A stretch of 37,937 nt of DNA from NCBI GenBank assembly GCA_947066955.1, contig CAMTAF010000028.1:1-37937 (forward strand), given 5' to 3'. The translations under genes and the position numbers were made by a program. Shown here piece by piece: positions 14,882 through 23,971 of this stretch. This DNA comes from an uncultured Hungatella sp. GTDB lineage: Bacteria > Bacillota > Clostridia > Lachnospirales > Lachnospiraceae. How positions within the stretch are numbered: position 1 is the first letter of the stretch; each line of letters opens with the position of its first letter. The notes under the pieces are model-generated. The model was given only the letters and a program-made list of their open reading frames with translations, did not search any database and was not told the origin of the DNA.

Positions 14882-16018
14882 TCACAGGACTCTCATATTC
14901 CGCCTGAGAATCACAAGTCTTCCTGCTCCTGCCGCTGCCACAACAAGAATGGCCGCCGCCAGCCTGGGGTCCATCAGGTTATAAGTCTGGCGGATCCGCA
15001 GGTGATAATCTCTCCGGTTTCCTGCCAGGTCCTCCACCGACAGCTCGTAACTGCCTGCCGCTGTCAGCACATTGCCCACAGCGAAGCCTCTGTTCCCGTT
15101 ATAGCTGATATACACCTGGCACTGGGGCTGTGACGGGGTAAACTCTACAGGCCCCGGACATCCTCCCGGTTCCGGCTCTGGCGAAAACTTGAGAAAAGGG
15201 GCCCTGGTGTCCCTGACAAATTCTGTGCTGAGAGAGATGCCCTCTCCCCCCCTGTCCCGGTAGAGAATTTCATAAGACCCGTCTCTTCCGAGAAAATAAC
15301 ACTTGTCGTTTCCCGGCTCCTGAACCTGGCCGTCAAGCTTCACCTGGTCTATGGCGAACCCTTCCGGGGCCGTCACGGCGCCCAGACGGCTGTCCTGGGG
15401 GCTGATGATGGTAAAGCAGAAATTTACTTCATAGATGTTGTAATCCGCGGTCTGCTGCCCTGGGGACCGGAACATGAGAAGCCGCACATGGTAGACTCCC
15501 TTTTCCGTAAACCGCTGCAGCTCAGAAGAAGTGATGATCTCATCATCTTTTCTCAAGATCCCCACGGTTCCCGCCGGCAGCTCCAGCTCAACCCCCTCCG
15601 AGGTGATCATCCCAAAGGGCGCTGATATGACAAAGGAATTGCCGTTTGGCAGGGTGTAGCGAAACCGCCCGTCTTCCTCCTGTTTCATCTCAAGATCCGG
15701 GTCCGTCACCTTGTCTGAGAACCTTTCCTGGCCTTCCGTCTCCGGCCCCATCTGTTTTAAGTAGTCCTCCATGGCCTGCTCAAACTCCTGGTCCGACAGT
15801 TCTTCTCCATCCAGCCCCTCCTGCCCCAGAATCTCCTCCTCCAGAGCCTTTTCTTCCTCCTCAGACACCTGCCAGGACCAGACCTCCTGTGCCGTGTCTG
15901 TGCCTGGCCCGGCTGCCTTAACGGTCTCCCCGTGTCCCAGACACACAAAGGCCGCGGCAAGAACCAGAACCGTCCTTTTTATCCAGTCCGCTCGGAGACA
16001 GAACCCCCTGCCTGTCAT
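14882..16018 (-). CDS. Membrane-anchored Ig-like surface protein (short paralogue)
   Basis: This 378-residue protein has a signal peptide (about 1-36, core VLVLAAAFVCLG), an acidic Glu-rich stretch (about 45-95), beta-rich domains, and a C-terminal membrane helix (about 350-372) with a basic tail. The pattern VRDTRAPFL...SVEDLAGN is typical of bacterial Ig-like folds. It is a clear paralogue of the protein at 23972-25714: both share a NG-x-P-x-G-x-x-ELxxxxG block, an AP-x-GFA-(V/I) block with LDG, a DT-x-x-PxF turn and a final D-x-AGN strand before the helix. The two proteins flank the VirB6/VirB4 genes and may form an outer part of the machine. ATG at 16018 overlaps the stop of the small upstream gene (ATGA); a longer open frame upstream would overlap that gene and reads as low-complexity Gly/Pro sequence, so it was not used. 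Confidence 0.8.
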   Translation of the reverse strand: MTGRGFCLRADWIKRTVLVLAAAFVCLGHGETVKAAGPGTDTAQEVWSWQVSEEEEKALEEEILGQEGLDGEELSDQEFEQAMEDYLKQMGPETEGQERFSDKVTDPDLEMKQEEDGRFRYTLPNGNSFVISAPFGMITSEGVELELPAGTVGILRKDDEIITSSELQRFTEKGVYHVRLLMFRSPGQQTADYNIYEVNFCFTIISPQDSRLGAVTAPEGFAIDQVKLDGQVQEPGNDKCYFLGRDGSYEILYRDRGGEGISLSTEFVRDTRAPFLKFSPEPEPGGCPGPVEFTPSQPQCQVYISYNGNRGFAVGNVLTAAGSYELSVEDLAGNRRDYHLRIRQTYNLMDPRLAAAILVVAAAGAGRLVILRRNMRVL

Positions 16019-16305
16019 AGCCCGGCCCGCCTCTCTCTTGAGGGCTCTGCCGCCTGTTGGACCTTCTCTTTTGCCCTCTCCCGGGCCCTGTCCTTTGTCT
16101 GACGTTTTCCTGCTTCCATGGCCTCCTGCCTTAAAAGTTCCTGGTAGCTTATGGGGATTCTCACGGGCCCGGCCATGGAGGGCTCCTCTGGTCCTCTCAC
16201 CGGGCCCTGGCTCTCCCCAGCCTCCCTGGCCTCCCTCTCTTTCCTCAGCTGGGCCAGGCGGATCTCCCACAGGGCCCTGTTTTTCGAACTGTCAAAATAT
16301 GCCAT
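16015..16305 (-). CDS. Small highly charged protein of unknown function
   Basis: This 96-residue protein starts MAYFDSSKNRALWEIRLAQL and is very rich in Arg, Glu and Ala, with two predicted charged helices (about 8-30 and 55-90) and a Pro-rich link (GPVRIPISYQELLRQEAM). It has no signal or membrane segment. ATG at 16305 lies 3 bases after the stop of the solute-binding gene and has AAAGGAG 6 bases upstream; its stop overlaps the next start as ATGA. This tight coupling supports a real gene. A role as a cytosolic adaptor or chaperone for the secretion ATPases is possible but unproven. Confidence 0.7.
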   Translation of the reverse strand: MAYFDSSKNRALWEIRLAQLRKEREAREAGESQGPVRGPEEPSMAGPVRIPISYQELLRQEAMEAGKRQTKDRARERAKEKVQQAAEPSRERRAGL

Positions 16306-16308
16306 GGG

Positions 16309-17046
16309 CTACTCCTTTTCCAGAAACTGCTGTATGAGGATGTTGATTCCGCTTATTAAGGCAGGATCCTCCCCGGCCGCCACAACCACAAATTCCTCCG
16401 GGTCTAAGTTGACCATGTTCTGTACCTGCAGTTCTTCGTCTTCCAGAAGCTCCCCCGCCTGATTCTCATAGCAGATGTAAGCCCGGATCTTTCCATCCTT
16501 CACCGCCCGGCCTCCCTCTGCGGCTGAATTGTAATCTCCCAGCCGGATTCCATCCACCTGATAAAGGCTGGCCCTGGTGGCCTCGTCTAAGTCCTTGGCC
16601 ACCCCCACGGAGGAATTCTCAAAAGCTCCTATGGTCAGGGCGTAGTCCCCTGTCTTGGTGACTGCGTAAAAATATCCTTTTCCGTAGCTGGTGGAGACCT
16701 GGTATTCTCCTGACAGAGTTCCGGAATTGTTGATGCAGCCCATGGCCACATCCGCCTCCCCGGCGGACACAGCCACTAATGCCTCGTCTCTGGAACACAC
16801 CTGATAGGAAACCGGCACTCCCAGGGCGTCGGCGATGTACCTGGCCAGCTCCGGCTCCAGCCCCACCGGCGTATCCCCTTCCATGGATGTATACCAGCTT
16901 CCGGTGTCCACAATGGCCACTCTCAGCCGTCCCTCGGCCTGAATCCGTTCCACCTGGCCGCTGGTTTTTTTCGCGCAGCCCTGGGCCGCAATCATCAGAA
17001 GCCCAGCCCCGGCCAGGCAGATTTTTCTTAGGAATCCTCTCTTCAT
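16309..17046 (-). CDS. Family 3 solute-binding lipoprotein
   Basis: This 245-residue lipoprotein has lipobox AAQGC (Cys at about 24) and a type 3 periplasmic-binding fold: GRLRVAIVDTG, then PVGLEPELARYIADALGVPV, AVSAGEADVAMGCINNSG and KDGKIRAYICYENQAGELL. Such proteins bind amino acids or small polar ligands outside the cell and usually feed an ABC transporter or serve as a sensor. No permease or transporter ATPase gene lies nearby; instead it sits 29 bases after the VirB4 gene, so a sensory or structural role in the machine is more likely. ATG at 17046 has AGGAAGGAG upstream and gives a proper signal peptide. Confidence 0.85.
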   Translation of the reverse strand: MKRGFLRKICLAGAGLLMIAAQGCAKKTSGQVERIQAEGRLRVAIVDTGSWYTSMEGDTPVGLEPELARYIADALGVPVSYQVCSRDEALVAVSAGEADVAMGCINNSGTLSGEYQVSTSYGKGYFYAVTKTGDYALTIGAFENSSVGVAKDLDEATRASLYQVDGIRLGDYNSAAEGGRAVKDGKIRAYICYENQAGELLEDEELQVQNMVNLDPEEFVVVAAGEDPALISGINILIQQFLEKE

Positions 17047-17075
17047 CCCCTGCTCCTTCCTGTGGACTTCTCCTG

Positions 17076-19769
17076 TCACACCGTAAACAGCCGTTCCATA
17101 TCTTTGCTGGCCGTTATGTTGATCCCTGTCCTGCTGGAAGGGGACGTGACCACAAAGGCCCGGCCTCTTCCGTTGTTGACAATCTCCTCCTGCTCGCTCT
17201 CATTGATGGCCCCTGCCTTCTCATACAGCCGGCACAGGTCGTGCATGTCGTTGGGAGACAGAGGGAAAATAAAGGAGTACTGGCAGGCATTGATGATGGC
17301 CGTGGATTTTCTGGCCAGCTCCTCGGTTCCCACGAAATCCGCGATGTTCTGGGTGATGATGATCTGCATGCCGTTGTACTTGCGGATGCGCTTTGCCAGC
17401 TGGTACATAAAATCCAGGGCAATGGGAAATTTGCTGTCAATAAACACATGAGCCTCGTCGATGACCACGATCACCTTCCTCTGGGCGCTGTAGCGGATGT
17501 TGTAATCCCGGTTTTTGATGATCTCATTGTCCAGCCACTTCAGCACCAGAAGCATCTGGGCGTTGGCGATGGTGTTGTTTTTGTTGGCCAGAAGAGACTG
17601 GAAATTAAACACAATGAAGTTCTCATTGGTGGACACCGAGGCCGGCCCGTTCCACAGAAGGGAGTTTCTTCCCCCAGTGGCAAACTTGGATATGTAGTTT
17701 AACAGCACCCGCAGATTCTCCTTGCTGTACTCTCCCGCCGCGATCTGATAATCATTTAAGATCTTGTCGTAGAGGTCGTCAAAGATGGGGTAGTCCTCTG
17801 GTGTCAGCTTGCTTAAGTCCGTCTCCCCGTCAATGCCCTTTGCCTCGTAGACCCGCATGGTGATGTTGTTCAAATACTCCAGGGCGTCGGCCTCAATGCC
17901 CGGAAGGATCTGCCTGTAAAATTCCTCCAAAAACTGGAGATGGGTGCTGAAACTGGTGTTTATGGTCTCCTCCTCGCCCTCCTCCTCATCGGAAAGGCTG
18001 GCGATGATGTGGAAAGGGTTCAGCCTCCCCTGGGTAGCGCTTCCCACATCAATGACCTTGCCGTTTAAGTTCTGGGCCAGGCCGTAATATTCATTTTCCG
18101 GGTCCAGGATAAAGATCTTGCTGTTGTCTGCCGCCAAGTTGGCAAGGATGGTCTTGGTGGCGTAGGATTTGCCGCTTCCCGACTTGCCGATCACCACCAT
18201 GTTGCTGTTGACCCGGTCCTTGTTTCTCACAAAGAAATCAATAAACACCGGCTTCCCTCCGCTGTTGCCCACGCAGACGCCGCCCGGGTCGCAAAGGCCA
18301 GCGTTGACAAAGGGAAAGGCAGCTGCCACGGAGGTGGAGTGGACGCCCCGGCTCACCCTCTTAAAGGCGTCAAAGCCTGAGATCTGGCTGGAGGCGTAGG
18401 CCTCAAACTGCTGGACATAATTGTCCGAGGAGCGGAAACTCTCCTCAGACAATGCCCGCTTGATCTGCTTTTTTAAGGAGAGCGCCCCGGCGGAGGCTTT
18501 CTTTTTCTCGCTTTCCGGAAGGCTCATCTGCCAGGACAGGTCGTAGTCATAGGCTGTGATGAACACATTGATGTCCAGCAGAGTCTCGTTGTCGCTCTGG
18601 AGCATGGCCAGCACCTCCGCCAGAGTGTCCACATGGGTCTGAAGCTCCATGAGGCGGCTGGTTTTTCCCGTGGAGTTGGCCTGCTCCCGCAGCTCGTCGA
18701 TGGCCCGGTCGATCTGCCGGATGCCCTTGTACCGATCCACCATCCTCATTTTCATCACCGCTCTTGTTCCCGGGCGGTTAAACACATTGCTTCCCCAGGC
18801 ATTTCCCACAATGGTGGGGTAATCCGTGACCCGGAAATTGTGGGTGATCAGCCTGTCATACCAGACGGTCCTGCTGGTGAAGCGGATCTCCTTTGGGATA
18901 ATCCAGTCCATATACTGTTCTTTTGAAAGACCGCGGACCTCCCTCTCGTCAAAGTCCATGGTATAGTTGTACTTGAGAAATACCGCCAGCTCCTTCTCCG
19001 ACAGGATATGGCACTCCATATCGCCGCTCATGGTGCCCACCATGTTCTGGGCCTGGTTCATCAGCATCTCCCTGTCCTTGTGGAAAAATACCATATAGTG
19101 AAAGGGAACATACACTTTGTCTTTTTCGTTGATATAGCGGATCTGCTCCATGCGGTCGTAGATAATCCCCACCCTGGTGGTCAGCTCATTTTCATTTAAC
19201 AGACCGTTGACAAAAGCCTCCTCAAGCTCCCTGATCTTTTTCTCCTCAATGGCAAGGTAGGAGTCGTAGAGCACAGGCCTGTCGATCTTCACCAGAGCGG
19301 CGGACTCGGTTCCGGAAATGGTTCTCAGCACAGAGCCGAAGACCTGGTCGATCATCTGGTTCTGCCGCTGGAGAGTGTAAAACTTAAATTCCACGTCAGG
19401 AATATTGACCACAATCCCATAGTACTCTCCCCCGTACTGGATAAAGGGTCCCTCTATGCCTGTGAAGGGGGTGATGTCTTTCACGGAAGGAGTGTTCTTC
19501 TTTTTGGGCTCTTCCTGAAACAGACGGTACCTGGCTAAGTATTTCAGCCAGTTGTAGACCATCATGTAGGCCTTCTCCCCCTCCACGGGGATGACGGAAG
19601 CGCCGAAGATCACGGCCACGGTCCCTCCGATGGCCAGCTTAAAGGGCAGATTGGAGAAAACCACGGATAGGATGATGGAAATTCCCACAATGCCTACAAA
19701 CACATCCGGAATCTCCACCCCCTTGAAAAATTCCATGGCAACTTTTGTCTTCTTGGGTATAATCCTCAT
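17076..19769 (-). CDS. VirB4-type secretion ATPase with N-terminal PrgI-like membrane region
   Basis: This 897-residue protein starts with two membrane helices (about 22-40 and 45-62) like the small PrgI protein of Gram-positive conjugation systems, here joined to a full VirB4/TraE-type ATPase. Walker A is GKSGSGKSYATK (about 529-540) and Walker B is VIVVIDEAHVFID (about 765-778), followed by the conserved IITQNIADF stretch (about 810). VirB4 ATPases power assembly and substrate movement in type IV secretion. The ATG at 19769 overlaps the stop of the VirB6-like gene (ATGA) and has AGGAGG 8 bases upstream. Closest known family is the Mbov_0397-like conjugal transfer ATPases. The catalytic motifs look intact. 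Confidence 0.95.
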   Translation of the reverse strand: MRIIPKKTKVAMEFFKGVEIPDVFVGIVGISIILSVVFSNLPFKLAIGGTVAVIFGASVIPVEGEKAYMMVYNWLKYLARYRLFQEEPKKKNTPSVKDITPFTGIEGPFIQYGGEYYGIVVNIPDVEFKFYTLQRQNQMIDQVFGSVLRTISGTESAALVKIDRPVLYDSYLAIEEKKIRELEEAFVNGLLNENELTTRVGIIYDRMEQIRYINEKDKVYVPFHYMVFFHKDREMLMNQAQNMVGTMSGDMECHILSEKELAVFLKYNYTMDFDEREVRGLSKEQYMDWIIPKEIRFTSRTVWYDRLITHNFRVTDYPTIVGNAWGSNVFNRPGTRAVMKMRMVDRYKGIRQIDRAIDELREQANSTGKTSRLMELQTHVDTLAEVLAMLQSDNETLLDINVFITAYDYDLSWQMSLPESEKKKASAGALSLKKQIKRALSEESFRSSDNYVQQFEAYASSQISGFDAFKRVSRGVHSTSVAAAFPFVNAGLCDPGGVCVGNSGGKPVFIDFFVRNKDRVNSNMVVIGKSGSGKSYATKTILANLAADNSKIFILDPENEYYGLAQNLNGKVIDVGSATQGRLNPFHIIASLSDEEEGEEETINTSFSTHLQFLEEFYRQILPGIEADALEYLNNITMRVYEAKGIDGETDLSKLTPEDYPIFDDLYDKILNDYQIAAGEYSKENLRVLLNYISKFATGGRNSLLWNGPASVSTNENFIVFNFQSLLANKNNTIANAQMLLVLKWLDNEIIKNRDYNIRYSAQRKVIVVIDEAHVFIDSKFPIALDFMYQLAKRIRKYNGMQIIITQNIADFVGTEELARKSTAIINACQYSFIFPLSPNDMHDLCRLYEKAGAINESEQEEIVNNGRGRAFVVTSPSSRTGINITASKDMERLFTV

Positions 19770-22525
19770 ATGGAATTCCTCCTGGTAATCGGTCTGTTTC
19801 CGTTCTGGTTGCTGTACTTAAGTCCCTGGATGCTTAAGCTCTTGTAGGCCACCTTCTCCCCCTTAGAGGAGGTCACCTTCCTCACTGACGGCACGGCAAC
19901 GCACCGGATCTGATTTCTCGGCACAACGCCGGGAGTCCAGGGCTTCTGCTCTTCTCTCCGGATGACCCCGGACACCCACGGCGTCCCTGTGCCAGCTGTC
20001 CTGGGGCCGGCGCTTCCAAGACTTTCCGATCTGCCGGTTCCCGACACCCCGGCCGTGCTTTCGGGACTTTCCATACTATCCATTCCCAAGATGCCAGGCG
20101 CACTTTCAAGACTTTCCGCCATCCCGGTTCCCGGCACGCCGCCGCTACTTCCAAGGCTTTCCAGTCCCATGCTCCCCGAAACGCCGCCGGCGCTTCCAGG
20201 GCTTTCCGTTCTTCCGGTTCCCGGCGCGCCGCCGGTGCTTCCGAGACTTTCCGTTCTCCCGCTTCCCGTCCATTTTACGGAGACGGCCCCTGTGAATCTT
20301 CCGCTGTTTTCCTTGCCGTCAGACCTTCTGGCAGCTCTCAAATGGCTTCCTATGGCCCTGTTGCCCAAGTTGTTTACCCGGATCCCTCTTCCGGATCCGA
20401 TCCCCATCCGAACCCTCCCGGAATCCGCGGATCCGCCGCTTCCCTGGGCGGCCGGCTGGCCGGCTGTTTTCTGCCCGCCCTCCGGGGCCGAGGGGCTGTC
20501 TGCGGATCCCGGCTCTTTTTCCGGTGTCCTCTGGAATCCCAGCTTGGGAAATTCCCTGGCCAGCACTTCCCCACTGAAATCCGCGGACATGGTGGAGCCG
20601 TTTATATCCACCCTGTGGATTGCCTGGCCAAGCTCCTGTCTGGCTCTTCCCATGGCCTCCCAGGTCTTCTTCCCCTCTTTTCTCACTCCGTATAAATCTC
20701 TTGCCAAGTTTCCTATGCTGCCTGCCTTTTGGGAAAAGGTTCCTTTTCCTTTCAAAGTCTTGTAGGCGTTCTCCAGGCTCCCGGCGCTTTTCATGATGCC
20801 TTCCTGAGTCCTCCCGATGCCCGCGGCAACGGCGTCGCTTCCCTTTCTGGCGGCTTCGATGGTGTTGTTGTACCGGTTCCTCAGCCGCTCTCCTACGCCT
20901 GCCTTAGCCTCTTTCCCCCTGGCCAGTCTTCCGATGTTGGACATGCCGTCCATTGCCTTTAATCCCTGCTTGGCCGCTCCCTTAAAATCTCTGTCAGCCA
21001 GGCTTCTCTTCATTCCCCTAAAGCTGCCTGCAGTGATCTTTCCGGCTGCCATGGTGTTTTTCACCCTGGTTCCCAGCCCGGGCTTTTTGCCGCCCCGGGT
21101 GGCCAGGTCTTTCCCGCTGTTTCCCTTAAATCTCCCTGCCTCGGGGTCAGCCCTGCCCATGCCGCTCATGCCGGCCTTGGACCCTGACCCTGCCCTGGCA
21201 AGGCCTGTGCTTATGGCCTGCTGGCCCTTTGCCATGGCCATGCCTGCGGTGTGGCTAAAGAGCATCCCCCCTGCCACAGAAGCTGTGTTGGATTCTGACA
21301 TCCCGGCCTGGGAGCTTAAAAGGGAGGTGATCATGGAGCCGGACTTGTAGACCGCCCAGGCTCCTCCTGCCAGGAAAAACAGTTTCATCATATAGTCCAT
21401 CTCCGGGCTGGCGGCTGTGCCGAACTTGATCCGGTTGCCCATGATCATGGGGCACACCATGAGGAACAGACGCATGCCTATGACGGACCCGAAACCTGTA
21501 AAGCATTTTCCGATAAACAGATCCCTCCACCTGCCGAATCTCTCCCCGTCGTCTATGGGGATCATGGAGACAAAGTAGGGGGATACCAGGTACAGAAGCA
21601 TCAGCTCAAAGATCCTCTGGACAAAGATAATGAGACATACTCCTATGGTAAACAGGAGAAACACTGCCGCGATAAACCCGATGATATAGTCAAAGGATGC
21701 CAGGTTAAACGCTTCTGTCACCTGTTTGATGTTGCCGTAATCCTTCACCGTCACGCCGTTTCCCCCGATTAAGGTGTAGAACGGGTACCGCACCGTGTCC
21801 GCTCTGGAGGTTCCGAACTGGATGTTTAAGGCCTTGTCGGATCCCACGTTAAATTGGTCGTTTTTTGCCGCATTCAGGGAAGCGATCATAAAAACGATCC
21901 TTCCCAAAGAGGTGGTGTTGCCGAAATTCATCACATTTGTCACGCCTCTCAAGATCACCGCGGACAGCTTTAACATAAAATACACAAAAAACGGCACCGT
22001 GAAAAACTGGATAAAGGTCTTCATCATGGCGGTGAGAACCTTGGATACAGGCTTCTTGTTCTCAAAATCCAAGTCAAAGGCAGACTTGGCTGTGGCGTAG
22101 ATGGTGAGAATCATGGCAATCCCCAGAGCTCCCAGGGTGATGACCCAGAACACGGTGCTCACGGTCTTCTGCTGCGTCAGCACTTCCACCAGGGTTCCCG
22201 TGACCACAGTGCCCCCAGGCTCCGTGTAGGTCACATCCCGAAGACCGATAAACACGTCAAAGGCTGTCTCCAGGTAGTCGATGAGCTTTAAGAGCCCGGA
22301 AAACAGCAGATAGAGGTGGTTGCTGTAGATCTCCAGCCACCGCTTAATAAAAAAATCCAGGGCCTCCTCCAGCACAGGCATGAGAAGGGGAGCCAGAATC
22401 TCCTTAAAGATCCAGCTGAACACGTCCATCAGAAGGCCTGACACAAACCGGTACACCGGCTCAACAATCTTGGCAAGCACCCATTCAAACACCTTTTGAA
22501 ACAGACCCAGATATGCTCTTTCCAA
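19766..22525 (-). CDS. VirB6/TrbL-like polytopic channel protein with long repeat-bearing tail
   Basis: This 919-residue protein has an amphipathic N-terminus, about six to seven membrane helices within residues 1-410, and a long hydrophilic tail (about 410-919). The core carries the RIFELMLLYLVSPYF...IPIDDGERFGRWRDLF signature of Gram-positive VirB6/TrbL (Mbov_0396-like) proteins, which form the inner-membrane channel. The tail is Gly/Ser/Arg-rich and includes 15-residue repeats at about 751-837. The start is TTG at 22525 with AGGAGG 8 bases upstream, and no usable ATG is near. The core is paralogous to the product of 22539-23960. The last codons overlap the VirB4 start. The tail could be a flexible docking arm for VirB4 or VirD4, but this is inference. 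Confidence 0.88.
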   Translation of the reverse strand: MERAYLGLFQKVFEWVLAKIVEPVYRFVSGLLMDVFSWIFKEILAPLLMPVLEEALDFFIKRWLEIYSNHLYLLFSGLLKLIDYLETAFDVFIGLRDVTYTEPGGTVVTGTLVEVLTQQKTVSTVFWVITLGALGIAMILTIYATAKSAFDLDFENKKPVSKVLTAMMKTFIQFFTVPFFVYFMLKLSAVILRGVTNVMNFGNTTSLGRIVFMIASLNAAKNDQFNVGSDKALNIQFGTSRADTVRYPFYTLIGGNGVTVKDYGNIKQVTEAFNLASFDYIIGFIAAVFLLFTIGVCLIIFVQRIFELMLLYLVSPYFVSMIPIDDGERFGRWRDLFIGKCFTGFGSVIGMRLFLMVCPMIMGNRIKFGTAASPEMDYMMKLFFLAGGAWAVYKSGSMITSLLSSQAGMSESNTASVAGGMLFSHTAGMAMAKGQQAISTGLARAGSGSKAGMSGMGRADPEAGRFKGNSGKDLATRGGKKPGLGTRVKNTMAAGKITAGSFRGMKRSLADRDFKGAAKQGLKAMDGMSNIGRLARGKEAKAGVGERLRNRYNNTIEAARKGSDAVAAGIGRTQEGIMKSAGSLENAYKTLKGKGTFSQKAGSIGNLARDLYGVRKEGKKTWEAMGRARQELGQAIHRVDINGSTMSADFSGEVLAREFPKLGFQRTPEKEPGSADSPSAPEGGQKTAGQPAAQGSGGSADSGRVRMGIGSGRGIRVNNLGNRAIGSHLRAARRSDGKENSGRFTGAVSVKWTGSGRTESLGSTGGAPGTGRTESPGSAGGVSGSMGLESLGSSGGVPGTGMAESLESAPGILGMDSMESPESTAGVSGTGRSESLGSAGPRTAGTGTPWVSGVIRREEQKPWTPGVVPRNQIRCVAVPSVRKVTSSKGEKVAYKSLSIQGLKYSNQNGNRPITRRNSI
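20013..20273. repeat. 45-bp in-frame repeats in the VirB6-like tail
   Basis: Five full units of 45 bp begin at 20013, 20058, 20103, 20148 and 20193, plus a shorter sixth at 20238. On the minus strand each encodes a 15-residue Gly/Ser-rich unit of the form GGVPGTGRTESLGS. The units differ at many silent and non-silent positions, so the array is not very recent. Confidence 0.85.
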
Positions 22526-22538
22526 TGCCCCTGCCTCC

Positions 22539-23960
22539 TTATCCTGAAAATCTCTGTCTGTCGTCTTCTTTCAGACTGCCCGCCATATCGCCGGCAGCTC
22601 CGGCCATTTTTGTAAGGCTTCCCAGGCCCCCTCCTGCTCCGGCCCCAGGGCCCCCCGGAACGCCTCCCCCCAGGCCCCCTAAACCCCCCAGGGCTGCCGA
22701 CGAGCCTCCCGTGGCCGCCGCCGCTGCCATGTTTGCCGCGGTGCTGGCGGTTCCCACCACGATTCCTGTCATCAGAGAGCCGGACTGCTGCTCAGCCGCC
22801 GCTGCCTCCTGATTTAAGATCTGCATGATCAGGCTCTGGCTCTTGTACACCGCCCAGGCGCCCCCGATGATCATGAACAGCTTAAGGATACTGTTGATCA
22901 TCACCCCTCCCGGAAGGCTGGGGCTGTAGAGGCATAAGCGGTTGCCCGCGATAGAGGGCACCAGAATCATGTAATACCTCATGGAAAAGATCACCCCGAA
23001 TCCGGAGAAAAACTTTGCCACAAACAGCTCCCGCCACCGGGCAAAGGTGGCCCCGTCGTCCAGGGGGATGGTGGACACGAAAAACGGGGACACCAGGTAC
23101 AAGATCAGAAGCTCAAAGATCCGCCGGATAAAGATGATCACAGCCCCGGCCAGGATCAGCAGGATGAGGATGCCGCTGACAAAGCCCTGAATATAGTTAA
23201 AGTTGGAGGGATAAAAATCCTTCTTCACCGTGGTTAAGTTTCTGTAATCCTTCTCCCCCTTCAGATACGGATTTCTCACATCATCGTCAAAAGAGGGGTT
23301 CCTTTCTGTCTCCGGATCCTCCATCTCCCCTGTCACAGGGTTTTTCCGGCTGGCCGTGGCTTTATCCGCATCCATCCCCGCTGACAGAAACAGAATGGTG
23401 CCCATGGTGGAGGAACCTCCCTGGGCGGCGTCAAAGGCGCTCACCGCCTGGTTGGTCACCAGGCTGGAAAGCTGAAGGAGGGCAACGCACAAAAAGGGGA
23501 TGAGCATAAAGGAGACCGCCGCCTTCATGCCATCCGCCAGCACCTTGCTAACGGGATTTCTGTCCTCCAGGGTCATGTCGGAGATGGATTTGGCTGTCTT
23601 ATAAATGGTAAAGATAAAGGATATGACCACCGCCATCACCGTGATATAGACAAAAGCCGTGGTCACCTCCCCCATCTGGAAAAAGGCGTCCAGAAGGTAG
23701 GTCTGCCGTCCTTCCACCTGCACCGGGCTGATGCCCGCGAAGACATTGAAGATATTTTCCACAAAATCTACCAGGGAACAGAGGACCGTGAAAATACCCA
23801 AAAGCCATTCCGACCACATGGACCAGATCACCGACATGAAATATTCCGCGAAGACTTTCAGGATGTCGGTCAAAATAGGGGCAAACACATTTGACAGCAG
23901 GTCATTGAAAATTTTTCTCAGCCCTTCCTCAAAGGATATGGCCAGACAGCTGACTTCCAA
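22539..23960 (-). CDS. VirB6/TrbL-like polytopic channel protein (second paralogue)
   Basis: This 473-residue protein has about six to seven membrane helices and the same signature as its neighbour: FTIYKTAKSISDMTLEDRNP, then RRIFELLILYLVSPFF, IPLDDGATFARWRELF and GGAWAVYKSQSLI. It ends in a short Gly/Ala-rich tail instead of a long one. It belongs to the Gram-positive VirB6-like (Mbov_0396-like) family. Two adjacent, diverged copies suggest a mixed channel or two functional states. The start is TTG at 23960, preceded by AGGAGG with 7 bases of spacing. Its stop (TAA) forms part of the ribosome binding site of the next gene. Confidence 0.88.
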   Translation of the reverse strand: MEVSCLAISFEEGLRKIFNDLLSNVFAPILTDILKVFAEYFMSVIWSMWSEWLLGIFTVLCSLVDFVENIFNVFAGISPVQVEGRQTYLLDAFFQMGEVTTAFVYITVMAVVISFIFTIYKTAKSISDMTLEDRNPVSKVLADGMKAAVSFMLIPFLCVALLQLSSLVTNQAVSAFDAAQGGSSTMGTILFLSAGMDADKATASRKNPVTGEMEDPETERNPSFDDDVRNPYLKGEKDYRNLTTVKKDFYPSNFNYIQGFVSGILILLILAGAVIIFIRRIFELLILYLVSPFFVSTIPLDDGATFARWRELFVAKFFSGFGVIFSMRYYMILVPSIAGNRLCLYSPSLPGGVMINSILKLFMIIGGAWAVYKSQSLIMQILNQEAAAAEQQSGSLMTGIVVGTASTAANMAAAAATGGSSAALGGLGGLGGGVPGGPGAGAGGGLGSLTKMAGAAGDMAGSLKEDDRQRFSG

Positions 23961-23971
23961 GGTCTCACCTC

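Noticed and set aside
16019-16270. N-terminal extension of the short Ig-like protein by 84 residues
   Set aside because: The extension is Gly/Pro-rich filler that overlaps the well-supported 96-residue gene; ATG at 16018 gives a proper signal peptide.
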